The notes under the pieces are model-generated. The model was given only the letters and a program-made list of their open reading frames with translations, ran no database searches and had not been told where the DNA came from. Shown here piece after piece: positions 11,921 through 22,387 of a DNA stretch of 64,000 nt. This DNA is from Hygrophila difformis (Eukaryota; Streptophyta; Magnoliopsida; Lamiales; Acanthaceae): contig JAOANR010000009.1 in the NCBI GenBank assembly GCA_030278955.1, forward strand, positions 39,518,945 through 39,582,944, given 5' to 3'. The position numbers and the translations under genes were made by a program. Every line of letters begins with the position of its first letter. Within the stretch, counting starts at the first letter, position 1.

Positions 11921-14900
11921 TTGTTCTTGCAACAGCATGGCATCGAGAGGAAGACCACGCGCCCAGCCCTTTACTCCCAATACCAACGAAACACCTGGGC
12001 AACAAGATATGCCTATACCCACGAGGGGGTGCACGCTCAGGAGGAGCCAGCAAACCCTATACCAAACAACATGGGCGATCACCTACGCACTTTAGAAGAG
12101 GTTCTCATTGCGCTAGGGAACGCGCATGTAAACCAGGGCCAAGCAGCTGCGGTACCTCCACCCGAGGCCCGCATTAACTACTTAGCTATGGTGAACTCCT
12201 ATCACCCTCCGCACTACGCTGGCGAGGAGGACTCTGCTAAACTCGAGGAATGGATCCGAACATTCGATAAGTTACTGAACGCTGTGAGGTGCTCGATTGG
12301 CGAAAAAGTGCATGTGGCATCATACTACCTCGGAGGGGAGGCGGACGACTGGTGGCGTACCACCCAGGAGAATTTAACTGAGGACGAAGAACCCTACGCG
12401 TGGGAGGAATTTATAGGACTGCTTAGGGATCACTTTTATCCCATGAGCACAAAGGCAGTCATGTACGAAGAGTTCCTATCTCTGAAACAAGGAGGACAAA
12501 CAGCCCAGGAATACTACGCCTGTTTCAAGGAGTTGGTGCGTTTCGCACCAAGACTCGTGCCGACAGACGCGGAAAAGGCACAGAAATTTGAGATGGGGCT
12601 GAACTTGACCATACGGGAAGTGATCACTGGCGTCCATTACCCGGACCTACAAGCGATGTATGATCGTACGATAGCTGTCGCAAGGGTACAACAACTGAAG
12701 AGGAAAGTGAGTGGAGAGCCCAGTCGGGTATCTCAGGGACAAGACAAGAGGAATAGGGATAACCGATCCGGTAACAATTCTGGGGGAAACAAATTTCGGG
12801 GAGGCCTGAACAGACCCCCTCCGAACAACAATAGGGGAAATGATGGGAGAACCTTTTTCCAGGGTCTCCCGGTGCCACCATGCCCGAGATGTGGCAAGCC
12901 TCATTTGGCTAGAGGATGCCCCCAACAGGGGCGCATGCTACCGGTTGGTCGCAACGGCAACCGGGTGAATGAGTGCCGCACTCGAATGGAAAACATCACC
13001 AAGATGGAAGACCTGGGTACGGGGCCAGCGCAGCCTCATAATCAAGATGGGCGGAATGGAAACAACCAGGGGTATAGACCCCCTCAAAACCAGAATTTCA
13101 ACCAAAATCAACGTCCTCCACAGAATCCAAATCAGCAACAAAATCAAAACCCGAACCGGGATCAGCAAGGCAATCAGGGACGTCTAATGGGACGGTTGAA
13201 TGTTATCAATCAAGCGGATGTGCCTATGCAGGGTGACGTGATGGGAGGTACGTTTCATGTTTTAAGCACACCCCTTAAAGTTCTATTTGACTCAGGAGCT
13301 AGTTGTTCAATAATATCATCGAGAATCTTACCTGAACTAGATCTACCTAAGTGCGAGCTGATTAACTTAGGAATTCAACTACCGTCAGGAGAAGTAGTAT
13401 CATGCTCTAGGCGCTATAACGGAATTCCGATAGTTATAAAGAACGTAGAGTTTTTCGCGAACTTGGTAGAATTCGATCTAAAGGATTTTGACGTCATACT
13501 AGGGATGGATTGGTTAACCCAATATAAGGCCGTGATCGAATGCCAAAAGCAAAAGATCACGCTGTCAAAGAGTAAGGGGAGAAGAGTCATCTTTTACTCT
13601 CAGCCCCCTAAGAAGTCTAACAAGATAGTTAACGCCCTCAAATTATGTAGCTTAATGCGTAAAGGTTACGCGTTATATGCATGCTACATTCATAACCTTG
13701 AGGCTGAAGGAGTCAAGGTAGATAACATTCCGGTGGTGAGAGGATACCCGGATGTGTTTCCTGAAGACGTTCCCGGCATGCCACCTGAGAGAGATCTTGA
13801 ATTCACCATAGATCTCATTCCGGGAACGGAACCTGTCTCAAAGGCTCCTTACCGCATGGCGCCACTGGAAATTAATGAGCTAAAGGAACAACTCGAGGAG
13901 TTGTTGGAGAAGGGATACATAAGGCCGAGCACGTCCCCATGGCGAGCCCCGGTCTTATTCGTAAAGAAGAAAGACGGAGGTCTACGACTATGCATTGATT
14001 ATAGAGGACTTAATCAAGTCACCGTCAAGAACATGTACCCGTTGCCCAAGATCGAAGACTTATTCGACCAACTGAAGGGATCTTCGTTATTCTCAAAGAT
14101 CGACCTGCGATCTGGATATCACCAGTTGAGGATCGCCGGAAAGGACATTCCAAAGACGGCGTTCAGAACTCGCTACGGACATTACGAGTTTACGGTGTTA
14201 TCATTCGGGCTAACAAACGCCCCAGCGATGTTCATGAATCTCATGAACAACGTATTTCGAGAATTATTAGATCAATGCGTGGTGGTGTTCATAGATGACA
14301 TTTTGATCTACTCGAAAAGCAAAGAAGAACATTCCGAACACTTACACAAAGTGTTAGGGATCTTACGAGTAAATCAACTGTATGGTAAACTATCCAAATG
14401 CGACTTTTGGTTAAAAGAAGTAGCATTTCTTGGGCATATAGTATCCGCCAACAGAGTGGCAGTAGATCCGGCGAAGATCTCGGCAATGACCGAGTGGGTA
14501 CCACCGAAGAGTCCAACAGAGATAAGAAGTTTCCTTGGACTGGCAGGATACTATAGGCGATTTGTAAAGGACTTCTCAAAAATCGCACGCTCGTTGACCC
14601 AGCTGTTGAAGAAAGGGGTGAAATACGACTGGACCAGTGAGTGTGAGTCCGCGTTTCAAGATCTAAAGAAACGACTTACCACAGCGCCAGTATTGGCGTT
14701 ACCATCGGAGGATGGTGACTTCGAGGTGTACAGCAACGACGCCACGAAAGAAGGATTGGGATGCATGCTGATGCAAGATCAAAGGGTTATAGCATACGCA
14801 TTGCGTCAACTAAAACCACAGGAGGAGAACTACCCGACACACGACTTAGAACTGGCTGCAGTCGTGTTCGCCTTAAAAATATGGAGACATTATCTCTATG

Positions 14901-16657
14901 GCCGAAAGTGTCGGATGTTCACCGACCATAAGAGCCTCAAGTATATATTCACGCAAAAAGAGCTGAATTTGAGGCAAAGAAGATGGTTGGAATTGATCAA
15001 GGATTATGACCTGGAGATTGCTTATCACGAAGGAAAAGCCAACGTAGTGGCCGATGCCTTAAGTCGAAAGACTCAACACGTGGCGAATTCACTTGTGATA
15101 CCGGTCGAGCTGTACAGAGACTTGGCGAAATTGAGTCTCGAGTTGGTGCATTCTGGCACAGTAAACGAAGTCGTCAACGCGATGGTAGTGGGACCTACCA
15201 TATTCGATGAAATACGACTCGCCCAACCGGGTGATGAGAAGTTGGAAGAAATTAGGAAGAGCATTGCCGAAGGAAAGGCAATGGATTTTAAAATTCATGA
15301 GGACGGAAGCATCCGCTTCAAGGGAAGGTGGTGTATACCACGAAAATGCGTCGACCTGAAGCAAAAAGTAAGGGAGGAAGGCCATAATACCTCATACTCG
15401 GTTCATCCCAGAGGCGGCAAACTGTACAAAGACTTAAAGTAGAACTATTGATGGCCGAACATGAAAGGAGAGATAGCCGAGTTTGTGGCAAGATGCCTCA
15501 CCTGCGAGAGGATCAAGGCAGTACGCCAAAAACCCCTAGGACTAATGCAACCATTGGAAATCCCGAGTTGGAAATGGGATAACATTTCAATGGATTTCGT
15601 CTCAGGGTTACCGCGGTCACCGAAAGGGATGAATAAAATCTGGGTGATCGTGGATAGGTTGACGAAAGCTGCCATATTTATCCCAATGAAGGATACTTGG
15701 TCAATGGACCAATTAGCAAAGGTGTATGTCGACAATGTGGTACGTCGGCATGGAGTACCACATGACATCATCTCGGATAGGGACAGTAGATTTGTCTCTC
15801 ATTTTTGGACAAAACTGCAAGAAACCCTCGGTACGAAAATAAAGATGAGTACCGCGTTCCACCCCATGACTGATGGACAGACGGAAAGAACGATACAAAC
15901 GTTGGAGGACATGCTAAGGGCATGTGTCCTAGAGTTTAAGGGAAGTTGGGAAAATCATTTACCCTTAATTGAATTTTCCTACAACAATAGTTACCATGCT
16001 AGCGTCGGCATAGCACCTTTAGAGGCACTGTATGGACGCAAGTGCCGAAGCCCGTTGAGCTGGGAAGAGAGCAATAGGACTATGGAAGTTGGACCACAAC
16101 TTGTTGAGGACATGGCTCAACAAATCAAGATAATCCAAGGAAAGATGAGAGCCGCTCAAGACCAGCAAAAGAGTTATGCAGACGTGAGACGGCAAGACTT
16201 GGAATTTCAAATCGGCGATAAACTCATGCTGAAGGTATCACCAATGAAGGGGGTGATGCGCTTCGGCAAGCGAGGGAAATTGAGTCCATGATACATAGGA
16301 CCGTATGAGATCCTAGAAAGAGTGGGAAACCTAGCATATCGGCTAGCATTGCCGCCACAATTTGCTCGTATCCACGACGTGTTCCATGTCTCACAATTGA
16401 AGAAGTATGTGCACGATCCGACCCATGTACTCAAACCGGAAGAAATTGAATTGGATGATGAGTTGAGCTATGAGGAATTTTCGGTACGAATACTCGACTT
16501 GAAGGAGAGAGCCACAAGAAATAAGACCGTGAGGATGGTCAAGGTTCTTTGGTCTAACCACGAAGCCGAGACGGCAAGATGGGAATTAGAGGCGGACATG
16601 AAGGAGCGTTACCCGACCCTATTCCAAGATGATGCAACCACAGTTATGGGGACATAA
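11921..16657 (+). pseudogene. Tekay/Del gag-pol polyprotein with chromodomain (three in-frame stops)
   Basis: One reading frame codes the whole polyprotein. Order by residue from 11921: Gag (about 60-310); a variant zinc knuckle [13 protein letters not shown] (about 322) with the second knuckle decayed; aspartic protease [12 protein letters not shown] (about 456); RT with [11 protein letters not shown] (about 789); RNase H (about 930-1060, ending VADALSRK); integrase with a HHCC zinc site, then catalytic Asp in MDFVSGLP, Asp in ISDRDSRF and Glu in ERTIQTLED. A chromodomain-like end follows (about 16490-16630, ILDLKERATRNKTVR). In-frame stops are TAG 15440, TGA 15449 (both in the integrase zinc region) and TGA 16289. 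The true Gag start is probably ATG 11937 ([10 protein letters not shown]) in another frame, with an indel near 12025, so the open N-terminus from 11921 is not native. Confidence 0.92.
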
Positions 16658-16661
16658 CTGT
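16640..16661 (+). other. GNRA-type hairpin over the pol stop codon
   Basis: Arms ACAGTTATG and CATAACTGT with loop GGGA; the pol stop TAA lies in the 3' arm. Compared with 582-603 the outer pair is A-T instead of G-C, a compensatory change that keeps pairing. Confidence 0.6.
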
Positions 16662-16903
16662 CGTCTTAAGAGGGGGAGGATGTAACGGCCCGAATATTTC
16701 TGGAAATTTTGTCCGAATATTTTTGTATCCCAAATAAACAAATTCAAATTGTTTTGAACTACGTAATGACTTGATCCCTTCACGGGGTACGTAAGCAACT
16801 TGGAAATTTCAATTATGGGTTCAGTCAAATAATAACAAACAACAACACACAATAATACAATCACTCAATCAAATAATTCTCGAACTCGCAAGATGATAAA
16901 GCG

Positions 16904-16942
16904 CAACTTCGAGGACGAAGTTGATTCTTAAGGAGGGTAGAC
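16904..16942 (+). other. Pre-PPT hairpin and polypurine tract
   Basis: CAACTTCG-AGGA-CGAAGTTG (16904-16923), then a purine-rich run AAGGAGGG (about 16930-16937) just before the 3' LTR at 16943. The layout is the same as at 737-775. Confidence 0.75.
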
Positions 16943-18876
16943 TGTAATACCCGTAATTTTTATGATATAAAATAGAATTTAATCCGATGAGCGAAGGGGT
17001 TTTGTTTCCGAGAAACCGTAAAATCGGAAATGCACGGAAGTCAAAAGACGACGATTTGGAAGCCGACGAATCCAAAACCGACGGACTTAAGATTTCAAAC
17101 ACGAAATCAATTTAAGTTGGAATAAATTTAGGATGGGAATCGTAATCCGAGATTGACCCGGGAAATCAAGCCCGAAAACGCGGAAGGATAGAAGTCTGAA
17201 AGAGAGGAGGAAAGACCCGACGGATCGCACGGACCGGTCCGGACCGCAGTCCCGACCGGTGCCCCGCGTTGTCCGCGCGGTCACGCGCCGACCCCGCGCC
17301 ATCGCCCTGAATGCGGCAGATCGCGCGATCACGGCGATTTCTTGCCAAAAATTTGACTCCCGATTATGGTAAGTAAATTTTGGACGGGGGAAAGCATTTA
17401 GATACGAATTAGGGCTGCCTCCCCCACCCTTTCATAAGTCATCAAGCCCCTCTTCACTCCCAAACTCTCCCAAAACCAAAACACCTTTCCGACGACTTCC
17501 CGACGACTTTCCAACGAGTTTCCGGCAACCAACGACGATCGAGGAAGGGTGTAGATCAAGGATTACAGTCTTTGGATCATTGGTAAGGACTATATTAGGC
17601 CCCTTTCTCATTTTTAATCTCAATCCTCAACTTAACTTTCGGATCTTTGACTTGCAAACACGTTTGTGGTCGAAGGAGAAGGGAAACGTGTGCGTAGATC
17701 CGTTCGTGGCAATTTTGGACGAGTCGAGTGACCCTAGGACGACCAAGGACACCATTACTGTAAGTTGATACCTTTCATACCAATACGGGTGGCTTATGGG
17801 CATCTAATTTAGTGACTTTATAACGAAACGTAAAAATCGAACATAAAAACCCCAACTCGTGCGTTTTCTGGAATCCGTTTAAAACCCCTATTTCAAGAGT
17901 CAAACCGAAAAACTCAAAACTAAAATTTTGATCCTAACACGTTAAGCTATGTTGTGTAAAAATTTCAGAGATTTTCATCAAATTTTACTATCTCAAATCG
18001 CGTCGAACATAAACTGTATTTTTAAACTTTTTTGAAAAACTGACAGTGCATGTGCACGAACTTCATAAGCATGCTTCTATGATTTGTTGTCCGAAATAAT
18101 CTTTGCAAGGTAAACAAAAGTTGTAGATAATCATGTCTAGTATATGTCCACCAAATTTCAGAATTTTTGGAGTCCATTTGATATGTCAAAAAGTCGAATC
18201 TGTGAACTGTGTCAAAACTAAATCCGGACAGCATACTGTTTGTGTAGTAAACCCGATTTTTGACATGTTTCCTCACCTTATTTCGAAATCGTTAAAACAC
18301 GAAAGTTGTTCGTTAGGGTGTTTTTGATATACTGTAAAAATTTCAAATTTTTCAGACTTGAATTGAAGTTTAAAATTAAAAAGGTGTAAATTGTGACGTC
18401 AAACAATTTTAAATTGATGAGATTTTGAAATTCCGAATCAAACGGTCGAAACTTTGAAATACGATAAATCTATAATTTTTGAAAAATCCCGTTACACTAA
18501 ATCGAAACGATATCGGATACTTAGGTAGAGGGTGAGTGCTCTTCAGGGTGCCTCTCTAGCCTTTCTCTGCGGGCCTATAATGGACGAGAGAATTTGAATG
18601 AAAAACTATGCCAAAACGGCGATGAGATTGGCCTACACTCTCGGGAGTATTCGTTTGGGTTTCCCGAGGCTCCGGAGTGTTACTGGGTATGGCAGATACG
18701 GCTGCGGCCGCCGGACGACCGACTATACAAAAACTTAGGAAACGGCTGCGGCCGCCGGACGACCGGCTACACTAAATATTGTTGAGTTGGTGACGTAACG
18801 GGGGAAAATAAAAGACTTAATTCTTTTTACGTATTTATTTATTTATTCATGTCTTTAAATTATGCATTTAAAATTA
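16943..18876 (+). repeat. 3' LTR of the full-length Tekay element, first part
   Basis: Begins TGTAATACCCG and follows the 5' LTR (8019 onward) almost base for base until 18876, where the 7.8-kb insertion starts. The LTR resumes at 26649. Its last nine bases (18868-18876, ttaaaatta) are repeated at 26649-26657 as the target duplication of that insertion. Confidence 0.92.
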
Positions 18877-19007
18877 GGGGAAAGTAATAAAAAGGGCCAT
18901 TACAAGGAGTCTATTCCACTTTTAGGCCATTATAAGTTGAATTTCTAGAATTAGGCCATTACAAACACATGTTGAATGAAATTAAGCCATAAGGACCAAT
19001 TTTGAAA
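18877..19007 (+). repeat. Left terminal inverted repeat, copy 1
   Basis: Begins GGGGAAAGTAATAAAAAGGG. A degenerate unit containing (A)GGCCATTAYAA recurs with CCAT at 18897, 18927, 18956 and 18987, about 30 bp apart. It aligns nearly without gaps to the reverse complement of 26519-26648, with roughly two thirds of bases identical by eye. Confidence 0.8.
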
Positions 19008-19106
19008 ATTAATTAATTCCCAACAACTTTTCCTTTCTTTCATTAAACCCCAAGAAAGTTTGACTTTATTTACTTTAGTCCTTTGTCAATATACTTAAGT
19101 TTTCAC

Positions 19107-19149
19107 TATATAAATGACACCCAATGCGCTTGAAAATTGGTATCAGAGC
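19107..19149 (+). promoter_or_regulatory. TATA box and tRNA-iMet primer binding site
   Basis: TATATAAA (19107-19114) lies 31 bp before TGGTATCAGAGC (19138-19149), an exact complement of the plant initiator tRNA-Met end and the first-strand primer site of caulimovirids. The arrangement is preserved in copy 2 (40637-40679). Transcription from this TATA box would start next to the primer site. Confidence 0.7.
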
Positions 19150-19356
19150 CTAGGTTTTATTGAAGAACATATTAATTATATTATTTATAATATTTTATTT
19201 CTTAATGGAGAAGATTTAATTATTTAATGGATTCAATTAATTTGAAACCCACGAGTTATTTCCAAATTTTGGAAATAAAAAATAGAAAATTCCAAAGGAA
19301 TTTCTTGAACTTGTCCATGGGATAAGATAATATCAAAATCAGTTTCTTCCCTAAAA

Positions 19357-19740
19357 ATGAGAGGAACGGACTGGAAAGAAATTGATCCGGATAGCTCTAA
19401 GTTCTCACAGGACTTAAGGGAAATCCAAAAAACGATTCAAGATTATGGTAACCGGGTATTAATTATACCTGGAAAAATAGATAACTTGAATCAGTCAACA
19501 GAGGAGATCTTGAAATTATTTCAAGATCTAAAGAAAGAGATTTTGAATCTGAAATTTGACATTTCAGATATCAAGAAAATGCAGAAGGATATTCCTGGAT
19601 CTTCCAAGAATAACCAAGCCAATATTAGAGATGCATTCGGACCGGTACTAGCTTTACATCAAAAGGGTAAAGCAACTATGGTTCCAAAGCAGAAATCACA
19701 AGAAGAGCTTATGATCGATCTCCTGAAAACAGTCGAATGA
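19357..19740 (+). CDS. Pararetrovirus-like ORF1, small coiled-coil protein
   Basis: An intact frame of 127 codons, the first after the primer site. It is rich in Lys, Glu, Ile and Leu with heptad-like segments (IDNLNQSTEEILKLFQDLKK near residues 47-66, then LNLKFDISDIKK), so a coiled coil is likely. Position and character fit the small virion-associated-type proteins of badna- and caulimoviruses, but there is no diagnostic motif and the role is inferred. Its stop overlaps the next start as ATGA (19737-19740), the translational coupling typical of caulimovirid polycistronic RNA. In copy 2 the same ORF has an early stop and a 30-bp internal deletion. Confidence 0.65.
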   Translation: MRGTDWKEIDPDSSKFSQDLREIQKTIQDYGNRVLIIPGKIDNLNQSTEEILKLFQDLKKEILNLKFDISDIKKMQKDIPGSSKNNQANIRDAFGPVLALHQKGKATMVPKQKSQEELMIDLLKTVE

Positions 19741-21186
19741 GTGTTTCCAGGGAAGATCTATCAGACCTACAAGAATTAGCAGAATCATTTTCCCAACTTG
19801 GGATTATGGATCTCGTTAATGTAAAACCCAATGAAGTACTTCAATTGGGTTATGCGGAGGAATCAGGATCCAACGTGACCCACGATGGACCGTCTGATGT
19901 CCCAATGAGAGAAAGTACAGACTTCCACATGAACAGGTATCCTGAGGTGCGTCTCAATACAAGACGAAACCCAGGACGGAACCCAAGTAGAGCACCAGAA
20001 TCCACACCGTGGGCCAAGACGATGTTACAACCATTAAATCCATATGGCATAAAACTGAACCTCGACGTTATCGACTTCCGAAACATCGAAGACCTGATCG
20101 ACGAATGGGTAGCTTCAATGAAGATTGCAGCAACCACCCTGGATCTCGATAAAGAAAACTTTGTCGGATTAATAGAGCTAAGTCTCGAAGGATCAGCGAA
20201 GCTGGGCTGGAAAAAACTCCACGGCTGCTTTAAAGGAGCAAATACTCGAAGGAGAATCCAAAAGCACAATCTGCGAAAGGTTTGGCCTCTTATTCAAAAC
20301 CCATTTTGTAGGAGATAGTTATTTTAAAGAACAGAGAACAGAAAAAATCAAAGTCTATACCCAAGCACTGTTGGGTATGGAATTAAGAAGTATTTGCGCA
20401 GTAGACGAATATATCTACTGGTTTCGTAAATACTATTTTCGGAGTGAAATGACAGCTGAAGTAGCATGTCCCATGTTCTTTGCAAAGATCTGCAGCCCAT
20501 GGAGAGAAATGTTGATCCAATCGTACACAGTACCCCCTGGTACAGTGGACTCAATAGCTCGAAGAATGTCCTTCTTAAAGGATAAGCTCAAAGAATGGTG
20601 TCAACAGGCAGCAGCCCAAAAGAACATCAAGAGACTAAGAGGTAAAATAAAAAGAACTCCTCTTTGCTGTGAAAATAACGATTTTCCAACAATTATAGGA
20701 GAATCAGAAGAAAAGAGGAAAAAGAAGAAGAGTCGAGGCTCATACAGTAGGAGTTTCAGAAGACCTCCATTCCGAAGAAGAAGAGCATGGTGGTCCAAGA
20801 GCAAGGCCAGATCATACAAAACTGGACAAAGAACGGGAACGACGAAGAGTTCATCCCAAGGTTCAACTAGCTCAGCAGCAAGGAGCACGGGGAGAACGAC
20901 GTCCAAGAGAACATTCAGACGAGCCCATACCCGAGCCAACGAAAGTTTCAAGGACTGCAACTGTTGGAAGTGTGGAGCTAGAGGTCATATCTCACCCGAT
21001 TGCCCTCAGAATCGTGAGGTACGAATGTACGAAGCCACGGAGGATATCGTGGAAGCAGTCTACCATGGAAAGCTGGTACCAGTCTATCAGTTTGAGGACA
21101 TCCCCTCGGATGAAAGCATCTACGAGGAAGAATTAAGAAGTGACTCGGACTCATATTCAGATGGATCTTCAACCGAGTCTGACTGA
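19737..21186 (+). pseudogene. Caulimovirid-like coat protein (one frameshift)
   Basis: Capsid protein gene of the pararetrovirus-like element. The N-terminal half is open in one frame (19737 to about 20210) and the C-terminal half in another (about 20330-21186). Comparison with copy 2 places an indel near the A-run at 20205-20215. The C-terminal half has a long basic Arg/Lys/Ser-rich stretch (about 20700-20930), then a CCHC zinc knuckle CWKCGARGHISPDC (about 20962-21003) for nucleic acid binding, then a very acidic tail with Asp/Ser repeats. Basic region, knuckle and acidic end are the usual layout of caulimovirid coat proteins. The break makes this copy unable to yield a full-length capsid protein. 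Confidence 0.8.
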
Positions 21187-22387
21187 AGAAGACAGGATTC
21201 AGACCACTGAAAACCTGTCTGGATTCTTTTCAAGGATGACGATCTCGAATCGAACCATGGAAAGAATAATGCGACAAGATTCCAACCTCAGCCCATATGA
21301 CGGATTCATAATTGGCGGGATTGGACGAGTTCTTAACCAGATGGGACTCAACCAGAGAAGACATAACATCATCTACAAGGTAAGTGAAGGTGAGTTTGCA
21401 ATTCCTATGGAACTTACTTGTAATGTTATGGATATGCAATTAATTCCTAAAGAAGAAATTCTTGAGGAATTAAGCAGAATGAAGGAGGAAATCGCCATTA
21501 CTATGAAATGGATCCACATAGGAGCCATTGAAGTAGTAATTAAGGCAACCTTCAAAGAAGGCATTGATTCTGAATTACATCTATCAGTCACTGATAGAAG
21601 AATCAATAACCTTAGAGATGGTCTTCTTGGAACTATGGTAGGAAATTTATATGCTGGGAAGTTAATATTTGACATACATCCCAGAATTTCCTATAACTTA
21701 GCTGACCAAGATTTTAGTAGAGTTCTAACCCTTCATCAGGATTTTAAAAGAAAAGATCTGATGAAAGAAGGGAACAGGCCATATACTATAACTTATAGAA
21801 TCTCTTATGCACTTTCTAATAGTCATCATTCTGACTTATTTCTCAGGAAAGAATATATAGAAATTCCTAGAATTTTCAAGGAATTTGCTAAAGTCATGAC
21901 TCCAAATCCTACCCAGATTCCAAGGTTAGGAGGAGTAGACATACTAATAAGAGATCATCCAATTCTAGACAGATCAACGAGTGCTAGAATTGAGTACGCA
22001 AGCCGTATGTCTTTTTCGGAAGACAGAATTATGGCATATAAAGGGAAGGAGTTCATCAAAGATCTAACTCCTCAATCCATTGGGGTAGATAATATAAAGA
22101 TAAAATGCCCTGAAGGATGGAAAGAAATACAAGTAATATTCGACATCACTGAAAAGATTAACCGTTTTCCATGTGATGACTTACACTACTTGCAGCAGCC
22201 ATCAATTGGAACCTATGAAGGAACAATTGAAATTGCAGGACACGAGATCAGAGTCTTAGGCACCGCTGGAAAAGACAATGGGGTTATGATTTTGGGATTA
22301 AGTTTTCTCGAAAATCATAAACCATGGGTAAGAAAGGATAATGGTATAGAATTTAATCTGAAGGGTCACACCATCAGAATTAAATGA
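21161..22387 (+). CDS. Caulimovirid-like 30K movement protein
   Basis: Intact frame of about 408 codons from ATG 21161, overlapping the coat protein end by 26 bases. The frame is open further back to 21140 but only from GTG. The central part has the pattern of the 30K superfamily of plant viral movement proteins: strand-like segments ending in LLGTMVGNLYAGKLIFDI (near residues 150-170) and a following LADQDFSRVLTLHQDF. The C-terminal region is long, as in caulimovirids. The family acts at plasmodesmata for cell-to-cell spread. The stop overlaps the next start as ATGA (22384-22387). A movement protein separates this element from Metaviridae-type retrotransposons. No break was seen in this copy; copy 2 is broken. 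Confidence 0.8.
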   Translation: MDLQPSLTEEDRIQTTENLSGFFSRMTISNRTMERIMRQDSNLSPYDGFIIGGIGRVLNQMGLNQRRHNIIYKVSEGEFAIPMELTCNVMDMQLIPKEEILEELSRMKEEIAITMKWIHIGAIEVVIKATFKEGIDSELHLSVTDRRINNLRDGLLGTMVGNLYAGKLIFDIHPRISYNLADQDFSRVLTLHQDFKRKDLMKEGNRPYTITYRISYALSNSHHSDLFLRKEYIEIPRIFKEFAKVMTPNPTQIPRLGGVDILIRDHPILDRSTSARIEYASRMSFSEDRIMAYKGKEFIKDLTPQSIGVDNIKIKCPEGWKEIQVIFDITEKINRFPCDDLHYLQQPSIGTYEGTIEIAGHEIRVLGTAGKDNGVMILGLSFLENHKPWVRKDNGIEFNLKGHTIRIK

